The notes below the pieces were generated by a model. That model was not told the origin of the DNA, ran no database searches, and worked only from the letters and a program-made list of their open reading frames with translations. Shown piece after piece: positions 54,724-64,000 of a DNA stretch of 64,000 nt. How positions within the stretch are numbered: the stretch's first letter is position 1; each line of letters starts with the position of its first letter. The DNA is from Canna indica (lineage: Eukaryota; Streptophyta; Magnoliopsida; Zingiberales; Cannaceae). Position numbers and translations under genes: made by a program. The DNA lies in contig CP136898.1 in the NCBI GenBank assembly GCA_034359265.1, positions 33,808,501 to 33,872,500 of the forward strand. The letters are read 5' to 3'.

Positions 54724-57700
54724 ATGGACGGCAGTCACGCCGGAGGAGACGAGGAGGTGCCTCTGGTGGCGGAGGTGGGTTCGTCCTCTTCTTCTTCTGA
54801 GGTGTGTCCGCAGAGGAACCATGCTAGGGACGTTCACATCTTGAGTTTGGCCTTCTTGTTCGTCTTCTCCGCCTACGGTGCTGCCCAGAACTTGGAGACC
54901 ACCGTCAACACGGTCAGCATCCATTTTTGTTTCCGATTCTCTATTCTGTTGGCTCTGTGATTTGTTTGATTTTGATTTGATTTGATTTTGGTAAGGAGGA
55001 AGATTTGGGGACGACGTCGTTGGGGATTCTGTACCTCTCCTTTACATTCTTTTCGCTGGTGGCCTCTCCAGTGGTGAGGATTTTGGGGTCAAAGACGGCC
55101 CTTGTTCTTGGAACCAGTGGCTACTTGCTGTTTATAGCCTCCAACTTGAAGCCCTCACGGTCTGCATTCTATCCAAATTTACATGTTGATTTGCTATCTA
55201 TAAATTTAGATGTCTAGCTCCTAAGAATTTGACGCCTTCCAATTGCACACATACGGTTGATCAGGAATTACTGTAGAACAACACTGCACAAGAGAATTAT
55301 TATGATTCAATCTTCTCAAGATTCTGCGGATTACACTTTACCTTACATTTCTCGCTTAGATTATCAGTTCGAATGTGCTATGAGAACATCCTTCATGCCT
55401 GGTTTAATAGTGCTGTTTTGTAAACTTTACAAAGTTCGGGCAATATAACCAGTTACGTATGGGACTTTGATGGGGTCAATTGGTCTGGATTTGGACATCT
55501 TCTTTAGCCAACAAAACCAGGGTCTGGTGTGCTCAGAAAAGAATCTTGGGGCCCGTTTGGTTCGCAAATTGCCCGTCATAGGACACTAGACAAGGACAAG
55601 GATAGAACACCAGGTGTCTTGGGACAGCAGCTATATCATGTTTGTTTCGTCAAGAACAAGACGACATCCAGTCCCGTCCTGCGTTTGGTTCGCTAAAACA
55701 CAGTCCTGTACAAGACAAAATGACCAAAATACCCTTGCATATTTTTGATGCTCAAATTTAATTTTATACATAAAAAATCTTCATATATAAAGTAGTCTTA
55801 AAATTTCTTTATACATAAAATAAAATAAATGAAATTTCTTCATACACTTCCAGTCTACCAAAAGATAAGATAAAATTTTCAATTGAAAGCTTCAGTAAGA
55901 ACAAACAAAGGTTGCCATAGAAAAATTCCAAGATAATATTGATAATAGAAATATGAAAACTAGAAATTTTCTATCAAGTATATAAACATATGTATCTTTC
56001 AAAGTTCAGTTGTTTAATCATTGATTCTTTCAAGCATAATGGGTGTTCAGTATGCCGATTGGATTGGTTTATGGTCCTAGGGTGTTGGCACTCGTTGTTT
56101 TATTGTTACAAGTTGTAAATTGACCACCAAAGCAGCTGGTGGTAAATTAATCATATTGAAACCATACATCTATAAGCAGCTAGGTTCATGTTTGCTGGTA
56201 TCATACTGAAACCAGCTCAATACAATTGAAACTAGCTGGTTTCATGTTTGATACAATACCTGACTGAAATTGATACTTCATTAATACTGAAATAGTAATG
56301 AAGTGCATTAAACATCCAAAATAAGCAGTAAATATTCAACCAAATTGAAACAGTAATAAAAATGGTTTCATGTTTGCAAACCGAAACTTCAACAATATTC
56401 AACCAAAAGTGCAATAAACACAATTCCAAAATAAAGTTTGGGACACCCCCAACTACAAAATGATAAAGTATTCATCTAACACAATTCCAAAATTAAGTTG
56501 GGACACCCCCCAACTACAAATTGATAAAGTATTCAACTACATCCCCATAACTGTCTTCACAAAAGTCAACCTTCTACTTTCATCCATCCTCATGAAAATT
56601 ATCGCTAAATGAGCATTTTCAGCAAATTTCTTTAGTACATCCATTTCCTCCATCTCCGTTATTTCCAACTTATGCACTTCATCAACCAATGTTGACATCT
56701 CCATATGCTCTCTCATTTTGGTCATCTCAGTAGCCACTGTGTGCATATCACGAGTAGCAGAACTCATTTGAGTTTCCCACACCTCAATGAATTTTTCTGT
56801 AACTTCACTCATGCGGCTGCAAATGGATATACATTCTTCGTGTAGCAACGTATAACATGAATGCCAACTCATCCATTAATGTTCACTAGAAACAATTAAC
56901 AAAGAATCAGGAAAAAAAATCACATGTGAAACTTATGAAAAAATCTACTAAGAACCTACTAGCATATGTCTGGTTGTACTTTTCTCTAAAACATGAAGCT
57001 AACAGCCATTATTGTAATCAATCATATAATCAAGCATATAATCCTTTGTATCAGATAACAGCCATTTTCAAGCATACAACCATTATATCATATAACAGCC
57101 ATACTGAAATTTCTACATGAAATTAAAAATAGACAGCTCACTAAATAGTGTGTAGAATAAATAGTATTTCTACATGAAGTTTGCCATACTATTTCAAGCA
57201 TCAAAATAAACATGTGTTGTTGTATCATCGGTTGCTTTATTCTGCTATTTATTTGTTGCCTAAATGTGTGCTTGTTGATTTAATTCCTCTCATCTTACAT
57301 TGTAACAACACCAAACAAATTTCATTTCCAAAACTAGAATAATAGGCTCTCTTGCTGAACTCCAATAACCAACTATAATTTAACAAATTTCATTTCCAAA
57401 ACTACAGTAAATGCTGCCCAACAAAATTTACCAAACCTACCATTGTGCACACCAGTGTTATCATCTCATCGCTATCTCGCCCAGAAATCTCATAGCGTCT
57501 GGACGAGATGACTTGTAGCGAGATATCTGTCATCTCGTCGGGAAGTTAGGAGAAAACCTAACTTTAAAAAAACGCCTCAGAGACAAAAAAAACGCTCGAC
57601 TGTTGCGACTCGACGTAGAAGAAAACACCGATCGCGCTCGCTGCTCATCGCTCAAAACCCACCATTGCGCTCGAAGCTCGCTGCTCGCCAAGACGCCGCT

Positions 57701-60672
57701 CGATCGCTGCTCGCCAAGACGCCGCTCGATCGCTGCTCGCCAAGACGCCGCTCGATCGCTGCTCGCCAAGACGCCGCTCGATCGCTGCTCGCCAAGACGC
57801 CAACACTCGCTACAAGTTCTTCACTTCTTCTTCTTTCTTTTTTTCTTTTCTTTCTTTTCTTTCCATCGCTCGAAACCCACCATTGCGCTCGAAGCTCGCT
57901 GCTCGCCAAGACGCCGCTCGATCGCTGCTCGCCAAGACGCCGCTCGATCGCTGCTCACCAAGACGCCAACACTCGCTGACTCACTACGGCTTCTTCACTT
58001 CTTACATCTATATTTTATGGTTCATGGCTATGTGAATTTAATTGGATTTATGTTTGATATTATATATATTTATAATATATTATATTGTCGATATGTCGCG
58101 AAATGGACGATATATCGATCGCGAAACGATATCGATGTCAAGGTTCGCTACCGCAAAATTTTTTTGGTCGCGATAATAAGCTTGGTGCACACATACAATA
58201 CATTAACTTTTAATACTTATGCAATTTCATTCTTTTATTCACCATCTTGAATGCAAAATACAAAATCAAGCAAATAGTGTACATGATAGAGATCAAAATC
58301 AAGGAAAAGACATATTTAGAGAAAGCTAATTCAAACATCTTATCCTTTGTATGTTAACTGATGAGCCATAACTTTAAGAGTCGGGCACTCAAGAACCAAA
58401 AGATGTCCTCGTTTGTTTGTTTGTTAATGGGAACCAACCTTGGAAACCATTGGTTCTTAACTTTGAAATTCAAAACCTGGAATCTATCTAGAACTTATTA
58501 ATATGGTTACAGAACTTGAATGAATGTTCGTCCCTAAGTCAAATAGTCTTTCAGCAGAACTGATCATCAAAGTAGTTGAAACACTACACTGTGCAGGATG
58601 GAATCAATAACTCAATACTGCTGCCATGAGCTAATAACCTAGAATTAGACTTCCAGCCTAACTTGCTCCAATGTTTTGAAAAGAAGACCATCAACTTTAT
58701 TCCAATAAACATCATCCAGTTCCATGTCCATAAGGACAACAACCAAACCAAAGGCAAACATTTGTTGAGCTAGGTAATGTTTAACAGTTTCAATACACTA
58801 GTTTACAGTGAGCACAAAAACCAAAGGCACAAGCAACAGAACGCAAGAAGAGAAGGGAAACGAGGTATAAGACTGTGCGGGCGAAGAGAAGGGAAACAAA
58901 GATCAGATAGATAGAGAGAGAGGAGGGAGCATGGCATACCTAAGGCGAAGACTGTGCGGGCGAGTTGGCGAGAGGCGACTGTGCTGGTGAGAGGTGAGTG
59001 CGGTGAGAGGCGAGTGTCGGCTAGGGTTAGAGAGACCCCCATGTTTAGTCGAGGGCATTGAGGTCTTTTTCCCTCAATGTCCTCCGCCCTATTTTGGTGT
59101 ACCGTGAATTTTCTTGGTACACCAAAAAGCCCCCAAATCCTGTCCCGAACAGGATTTAAAATTCTGTCCCTCACCATTTTTGCAAACCAAACGGGGGACA
59201 AGAGCCGAAATCCAGTCCAGTTCCCCGTTTTTCAACGAAACAAACGGCCCCTTGGAGAAATTCTTGTCCCTTAAGATGAGTACAACGGATGGTAGTTAGC
59301 TCATTCAATAAGGGCCTTTTGTCACTGATAGCAAGGTTTTGGGTTTGAAACCCACCTTCATCACTTACACTTTGCAAAATAAAAGTATAATAGGTGTTAT
59401 AGAGGTACGGGTAGTAAGGGATTGAGAATGAAACCACACAAACAAGAACAATAATCCCGCACATAGTAGGAAAAGAATACCAGCATCCCATCTTTGTTGG
59501 GGAATAACAAAACAGTTATGCTCAGTTTCATGAGAAAATTGTGAAACTATATAATGATGAAAGAATTAGTTATTTCACTCTTTTTGAAAATGATTTACAA
59601 TTTGGTTACAACCAATTTCTTGTAGAAGCTTTTTGTTAGGTTGTTTAGGTTTAGTTTCATGACTACTTAATGCAGACATGTCATGTTGGTTTTCTTGCTT
59701 GATGGAAGTGTCAAATAGATTGGTGCAACACTGCTATAAGTATAAATAAGCAAATGCTACCTAGTACTTACACATTTAATCAAATATTTGAAGTGATTTT
59801 ACCTGATGAAAATCAGAAGGATTTGACTGTCTGAATATAACTCTTTTTAAAGGATGAGCAATCATGTTAAATATTTAAGGCTTGATGAGGATGAACTGGT
59901 TTGTGCTGTTAAATCGAAATCTTCTGTGCAAAAAATCTGGTACCATCACCAAGACATGTTTACTTATCCCGAAAGTTACATGTGAATGCTGTATGATATT
60001 GTTGTCTTTTTCTGGTATCATTTAATTAAATTTTTAATTTTCTTCTGGAAGCTATATATGATATTCATGTCCCCATTATAATCAATGATTCACCAGCACA
60101 ATCAAAAGTAACATTTTCTGATGATCTCTCTATAAGGTGGTAAACTCATTACATTTTCTTTTCCCAATATTTTTGGCATCAAATAGGTACACAATGTTCC
60201 CAGCATCACTCTATCTAGGCTTTACTGCAGCTCTCATCTGGGTTGGGCAGGTGGGTGGTTGTAATATTTAAGTTGCATTTTGAATGGAGTTGACTATACA
60301 TTGTTTTATGCTGTGTCAGGGAACATATCTTACATCAGCAGCTCTAAGCTATGCAAAAGACTACCACTTGCATGAAGGGACTGTTATTGGCAGCTTCAAT
60401 GGAGAATTTTGGGCGATGTTTGCTGGTCACCAGGTACAAAAATTTTCTTCGTAAACCACTACGAGGGAACACCAGATGTTATTCTTAAACTATTTCTGTA
60501 GACATCTATTGGCCTTTCTTTTCATATTAGCCGATCTAATAATGTCTTCTATCAGTAGTTCCCTGCAAGCAACACATTTGTGCTGATTATTCCGTGGTTC
60601 AGTTTTAATATTTTTATTAAAGTGCAGGTAATTGGCAATTTGTTCTCACTTGCACTATTGCATGATGGAAAG
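54724..60672 (+). CDS. UNC93-like protein 3, 5' part of gene
   Basis: Five exons are visible: 54724-54912, 54996-55159, 60187-60250, 60320-60433 and 60628-60672, all GT-AG and in phase, covering about 192 residues. The sequence (HARDVHILSLAFLFVFSAYG, GILYLSFTFFSLVASPVVRI, SLYLGFTAALIWVGQGTYLT, FNGEFWAMFAGHQ, VIGNLFSLALLHDGK) follows the Arabidopsis UNC93-like protein, a multi-pass major-facilitator-type membrane protein whose animal relatives regulate potassium channels; the plant role is not settled here. ATG 54724 is preferred because the family N-terminus is short (MDxxDEExPL); ATG 54616 would add 36 residues. The rest of the protein (about 250 residues or more) must lie beyond 64000. Intron 2 is 5.0 kb and intron 5 at least 3.3 kb, both swollen by transposons. 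Confidence 0.9.
55160..55548 (+). other. UNC93 intron 2, first part
   Basis: Starts GTCTGCATTC after the exon-2 end. AT-rich intron sequence up to the PIF-like element; no other feature recognised. Confidence 0.7.
56537..56872 (-). CDS. Candidate C-terminal part of a PIF-type accessory (Myb/SANT-like) protein
   Basis: An open frame of 111 residues starts MSWHSCYTLLHEECISICSR, is rich in E, M and T, and is probably helical, ending AHLAIIFMRMDESRRLTFVK. The end resembles the C-terminal segment of plant Harbinger-associated Myb/SANT-like proteins, where a helical tail closes with a short hydrophobic motif. The DNA-binding N-terminus is not seen. The resemblance is weak and function is inferred mainly from its position inside a PIF-like element. 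Confidence 0.35.
   Translation of the reverse strand: MSWHSCYTLLHEECISICSRMSEVTEKFIEVWETQMSSATRDMHTVATEMTKMREHMEMSTLVDEVHKLEITEMEEMDVLKKFAENAHLAIIFMRMDESRRLTFVKTVMGM
57453..58184. mobile_element. hAT-like element nested in the PIF-like element
   Basis: The exact 8-bp duplication GTGCACAC flanks it (57445-57452 and 58185-58192). The ends are CAGTGTTATCATCTC and, from the other side, CAAGCTTATTATCGC, a weak inverted repeat of the form CA--(N)TTAT-AT. The inside holds a 26-bp tandem repeat and no transposase. Confidence 0.7.
57650..57985. repeat. 26-bp tandem repeat, two blocks
   Basis: The unit CGCTGCTCGCCAAGACGCCG plus CTCGAT is repeated about five times at 57675-57800 and about three times at 57895-57970. 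Each block is preceded by the same CGCTCGAA-ACCCACCATTGCGCTCGA lead, so a larger segment has been duplicated around a T/C-rich spacer (57815-57865). Confidence 0.9.
59255..60186 (+). other. UNC93 intron 2, last part
   Basis: AT-rich intron sequence after the PIF-like element up to the acceptor AAATAG at 60186. No other feature recognised. Confidence 0.7.
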
Positions 60673-61232
60673 GTGAGCTATCACACATCATAATCTTCTT
60701 ACTCATAGTCAGTAGTGTGTTTGAGCTCAAGGTAGATTTATTTCTCATGCAATAGCTCAGGTTTGTGTATAGACTTAATATTCTTATCTTTGCTTGCCCA
60801 TATGGAACTTAGCCGCTTAGGGTTATTGGTGCAATTATGCTTATGTATTGTGTTATGAAGATTTTTTCAATATTCTTATACATGATGCAAAGAGAATATA
60901 TAATTTTAATGTGCATTTTAGAAAGCAAGTACGATCATGAAGGTATTAAAATTGATCACTAGAGACAAGATTTTTTGGTTTGGTCAAGGCATGAGACTTA
61001 GTTTGCAACTAGATGACATTGATATGGTGTTTTGGTAATTGTTATTGTATACTAATATATTTGTACACGTATCAGGATACTATATCAATTTGAGCAGTTG
61101 TTTACACCTAAACTGCTTAGACCAAATTGATGAGAGAAAAATTAAAGAATGAGGACCATCAGTTGTTTTGCTCTCTTTAAATGGTCCTGCTAATAAAAAG
61201 GATGCAATCTCAAACAACATAGATTACAAATT
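60673..61232 (+). other. UNC93 intron 5, first part
   Basis: Starts GTGAGCTA. AT-rich, no coding signal, up to the target duplication of a copia element. Confidence 0.7.
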
Positions 61233-61237
61233 AGGTG

Positions 61238-63478
61238 TGATAATATATTGGGAGGAAATAATATGGGAAACTCCCTATTGTGGCAGACCTCCCTTACCAG
61301 ATACTTTCATATATAACCATAAAGAAAATTTTACATTAGATAATTGCCCAATGTGGGACAATAAAAAGGTCCTAATGTATTTACACAATGTGGGATAATA
61401 TTCCTAACACTCCCCCTCAAGCTGGAGCATAGAGATTACAAAGTCACAGCTTGTTACATATATACTCAATTCTAGGTCTTTTCGGGGATTTTAGTCATAG
61501 CATCAGCTAATTGATCATTAGAACCAACAAATGACATTGTGACTTCCTTGGATTGCACTTTTTCTCTTATAAGATGATAATCAATTTCTATGTGTTTAGT
61601 CCAGATGTGGATGGTCAATATGTAGGATGCTCAATCAATCGTCTCTAAATCCTCGGTTGTGATATAGGATCCCTTTACGTGGAGCACCCTTAAGATAGCG
61701 TAGAACTCTCAAAGCAGCTACTTATCCAATGGTCCTCGCATGATTCAAGAAATTGGCTAATCACACTCACAGAAAAGGAAATGTTTGTAAGATAATTAAG
61801 TTTTCCCACTAGCCTGCGATATCTTGATGGATCTTGTAGGGGCTCCCACTATCTTGGTAATAATTTGACATTACGGTCCATAGGAGTATCAACTGGTTTG
61901 ACCCTAAGTATACCTGTTTTCTCAAGCATGTCTAACACATATTTCCTTTGTGAAATATAAATGTCTCCCCCGGATCAAGCAACCTCAATTCCTAAAAAGT
62001 ATCTTAAGTTACCTAGATCATTGGTCTCAAGTTGCTTATGTAGATAAGTTTTGATTTTTTGAATTCCTTGATAATGATATCATCAACATAGACAATTAAG
62101 AGAATCCGTCGTCCATAGGCTGAAGTAAGATGAAAGACTGAATGGTTTGTGTTAAGCCTCAAAGTTCCAAGTCTTTATTCATCTCAATATGAGGAGATAT
62201 ATGTTTACATCAGAATAAGATAAGCCTGATGCATAGAATAGGCTAAGCTATCCCGACATAAGATAAACATCAATAATAGAGAGATAAATGCATAATAATA
62301 AAGGGATAAATATAAGATATTTAACACTTCCCTTCAAGTTTGAGCGGATGTTAATCATGCCTAACTTGTCACAAAGAAGTTTAACCCGAGTAGAACTGAG
62401 TGCCTTGGTGAAGATATCAGCAAGTTGTTCGAACTGAGTGCCTTGGTGAAGATATCAACAAGTTGTTCTTGTGATGGAGTATGAGGAGTGACAATTTTCT
62501 TGGAAAGAACAACATCCTGAAAGAAGTGACAGTCAACTTCAATGTGTTAGAGAAGGTTCTAAACAATTCAAATCGATCTTTTAATAAAAACAGCCATGTT
62601 ATTCTCGAATAATCATCAATGAAGGTTACAAAATATTTGTACCATAATTTTGAAGTAACACGGCTGGTCCCGGATATCGTAGTGAACTAAGGAAAAAGGT
62701 GTTGAAGCACGTTTGTTAACTCGACTAGGAAAAGGAGACCTAGAGTGTTTACCCAACTGGCAACAATGACACTCTAGACTTTGAAGGTGAGAAAGTGAAG
62801 GAACTACTTTTTGGAGTTTTTGTATATTTGGATGACCTAATTGTCAGTGGATTTGAAGAGGAGAAGACTCGGGCAAGAAAGCAGTAGATTTCTCATCAAG
62901 ATGGTACAACCCTTGAGACTCATGCCTGGCGCCAGTCACCCTTCCAGTCCGCGAATCCTAAATAGAAACGAAATCAGATGTAAAGGTGACAGAGGTCACA
63001 GAGCGGTTTAAGAGGAAATTGGGGAATGTAAAAAACAGAAGATAATGGTAATGAATGTGTGAGTTTGACCATACCAATACCCTTGACTGATGAATGAGAA
63101 CCATCAACTAGAGTAACGGTGGTCGGGTGGGAAGGAGAATATATATAGGAGAAGGAGGAGATAGTATGACATATGTTTAGAGGCTTCAGAGTCCAAGATC
63201 CACCGATGATGTTCAGTGGTGTGTGTTAGACATGCAGCTGATGCTGAACGCTGATATTGGGCTGATGTTGAGTTGGTTGTGATTGTCTAAGAGGCACTCC
63301 TGATACCATGATAATATATTGGGAGGAAATAATATGGGAAACTACCCTTGTGGCAGACCTCCCCTACCACATACTTTATATATAACCATAAAGAAGATTT
63401 TACATCAGATAATTGCCCAATGTGGGACAATACAAAGGTCTTAATGTATTTACACAATGTGGGATAATATTCCTAACA
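61238..63478 (-). mobile_element. Ty1/copia element with 170-bp LTRs, minus strand
   Basis: Direct LTRs lie at 61238-61409 (172 bp) and 63309-63478 (170 bp), starting TGATAATATATTGGGAGG and ending ATATTCCTAACA, flanked by the 5-bp duplication AGGTG (61233-61237 and 63479-63483). A TGGTATCAGGAG primer binding site (minus, next to the right LTR) and a purine tract (minus, next to the left LTR) give the orientation. The interior is a scrambled, much-shortened copia coding region with a second LTR-like piece (about 62110-62340), so a related element or recombination product is nested in it. Confidence 0.88.
61410..63300 (-). pseudogene. Copia pol remnants
   Basis: Recognisable minus-strand pieces: protease HHRWILDSEASKHMS (about 63210-63165, with G lost from DSGAS); an integrase-region piece CQLGKHSRSPFPSRVN (about 62760-62710); an RNase H end HIEVDCHFFQDVVLS and QEQLVDIFTKAL (about 62545-62400) containing a 38-bp tandem duplication (62394-62467); RT-type VYVDDIIIIKEF (about 62095-62055); and a second RNase H end KHIEIDYHLIREKVQ (about 61595-61550). 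Two RNase H ends in one element show that two copies have been joined. All frames are broken. Confidence 0.75.
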
Positions 63479-63483
63479 AGGTG

Positions 63484-64000
63484 GATGCCTTGTAAAAAAT
63501 GCTTCTAAGGACCATGAAGTAGGACTTGATTGGTATTTAGCAGTCAACATAAAAAATGGTGAAGCTGGATCTTAGTCCAAATTTAGCATATACAGCCTGT
63601 AAAGATAAGTTGTTCATAACTGCTAGTCGGTTTGAGCCTTTGAGGGTTTCATTTCCTAGTTTTCTTTCCACATTTGTATGAACAAGTTCATATAGATTCA
63701 AAACTTGCTAATTAGTGGGTGCCTTTGTACTATACCACATCTTCAACACTTTTGGTTACAAGTTTTTGAAGAGGCTTGTAATTCCTGATTCCTATGGCAA
63801 TATTAAGCATAATTTTGTTTGTAGGTTGCTTTAGATAATTTTTGTATGTAAACAAATGATACTATGATAAGTAATTTCTTATTATTTTATTTTGTGATGA
63901 TGTATTTTGTCTTATATTAGTTGTGTGTGGAAATGCTATTCCATTGTACACACTGTTGAATTGGTTGTAGTATGCTAAAAAAATTCTCTGTTCAATTTGG
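63484..64000 (+). other. UNC93 intron 5, continuing off the window
   Basis: AT-rich, no exon of UNC93 recognised. The next expected exon (after LLKDGK in the family) must lie beyond 64000. Confidence 0.6.

Larger units (their letters stand above)
55549..59251. mobile_element. PIF/Harbinger-like TIR element in UNC93 intron 2
   Basis: The left end GGGCCCGTTTGGTTCGC at 55549 and the right end, read inward, GGGGCCGTTTGTTTCG (ending 59251) form imperfect inverted repeats. The 3-bp repeat TTG flanks it (55546-55548 and 59252-59254). Subterminal blocks near both ends carry CAGTCCTGT/AGGACAAG and TCCTGTCC themes. It contains one candidate accessory ORF on the minus strand and a nested hAT-like element, but no recognisable DDE transposase, so it is probably non-autonomous. 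Confidence 0.75.

Noticed and set aside
57603..58250. 215-residue open frame with repeated RSLLAKTPLD units
   Set aside because: A 26-bp tandem repeat without stops in a hAT-like element; no conserved domain.

Overview
This window is nuclear DNA of a flowering plant. Host genes are intron-rich, and the space between and inside them is filled with plant-type transposons: Ty1/copia, Ty3/gypsy including Athila-like and chromovirus elements, CACTA, hAT and PIF/Harbinger-like. Only two host genes are convincingly real, and both read rightward. The first is a complete SYP51/52-type Qc-SNARE gene (coding exons 48292-53916, probable 5'UTR exon ending 45628). The second is the 5' part of an UNC93-like membrane protein gene (54724-60672, running past the right edge). 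Short exon fragments of other host genes (remorin-like, serine-carboxypeptidase-like, one unidentified acidic protein) lie at the far left.

Positions 1-3585 hold gene fragments, a TIR element stuffed with a G/C-rich minisatellite, and a CACTA 3' end. Positions 3580 to about 39000 are a nested stack. The outermost layer is a decayed minus-strand Ty1/copia element, with pol and the gag zinc knuckle at 3580-6345 and the gag N-terminus, PBS and LTR at 36797-37394 and beyond. A composite plus-strand Ty3/gypsy block (6346-36796) splits it: a pol tail, an LTR, gag-protease-RT, and a second LTR. That first gypsy LTR is in turn split by a 20.3-kb Athila-like element (7698-27987, target duplication CTAGT) and by a solo copia-type LTR (28362-29984, CCCGG). 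The Athila element carries gag and protease but no recognisable RT or integrase. It contains two related full-length CACTA elements in the same orientation (11910-17712 and 18237-26553), each flanked by TTA.

Positions 37395-43923 hold two more solo LTRs of the same copia type, one of them interrupted by a 3.1-kb minus-strand gypsy LTR. Positions 43924-64000 are the gene-containing part. The SYP5-type gene carries a deletion-derivative chromovirus in its 5'UTR intron and a hAT element in its first coding intron. The UNC93-like gene carries a 3.7-kb PIF-like element (with a hAT-like element nested in it) in intron 2 and a short-LTR copia element in intron 5.

The observations I rate highest are these. 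(1) A shared architecture in three large gypsy LTRs: a G/C-rich leader, a consensus splice donor, arrays of tandem hairpins, a covarying terminal hairpin, and a splice-acceptor-like site about 380-390 nt before the LTR end. (2) A seven-unit hairpin array at 35841-36169 whose stems show compensatory changes. (3) Replacement of the SNARE zero-layer glutamine by histidine in the SYP5-type gene. (4) An exon 2-3 duplication in the second CACTA element in which one copy resembles the neighbouring CACTA element more than its own tandem partner. All boundaries were found by eye. No alignment, divergence or database computation was run.
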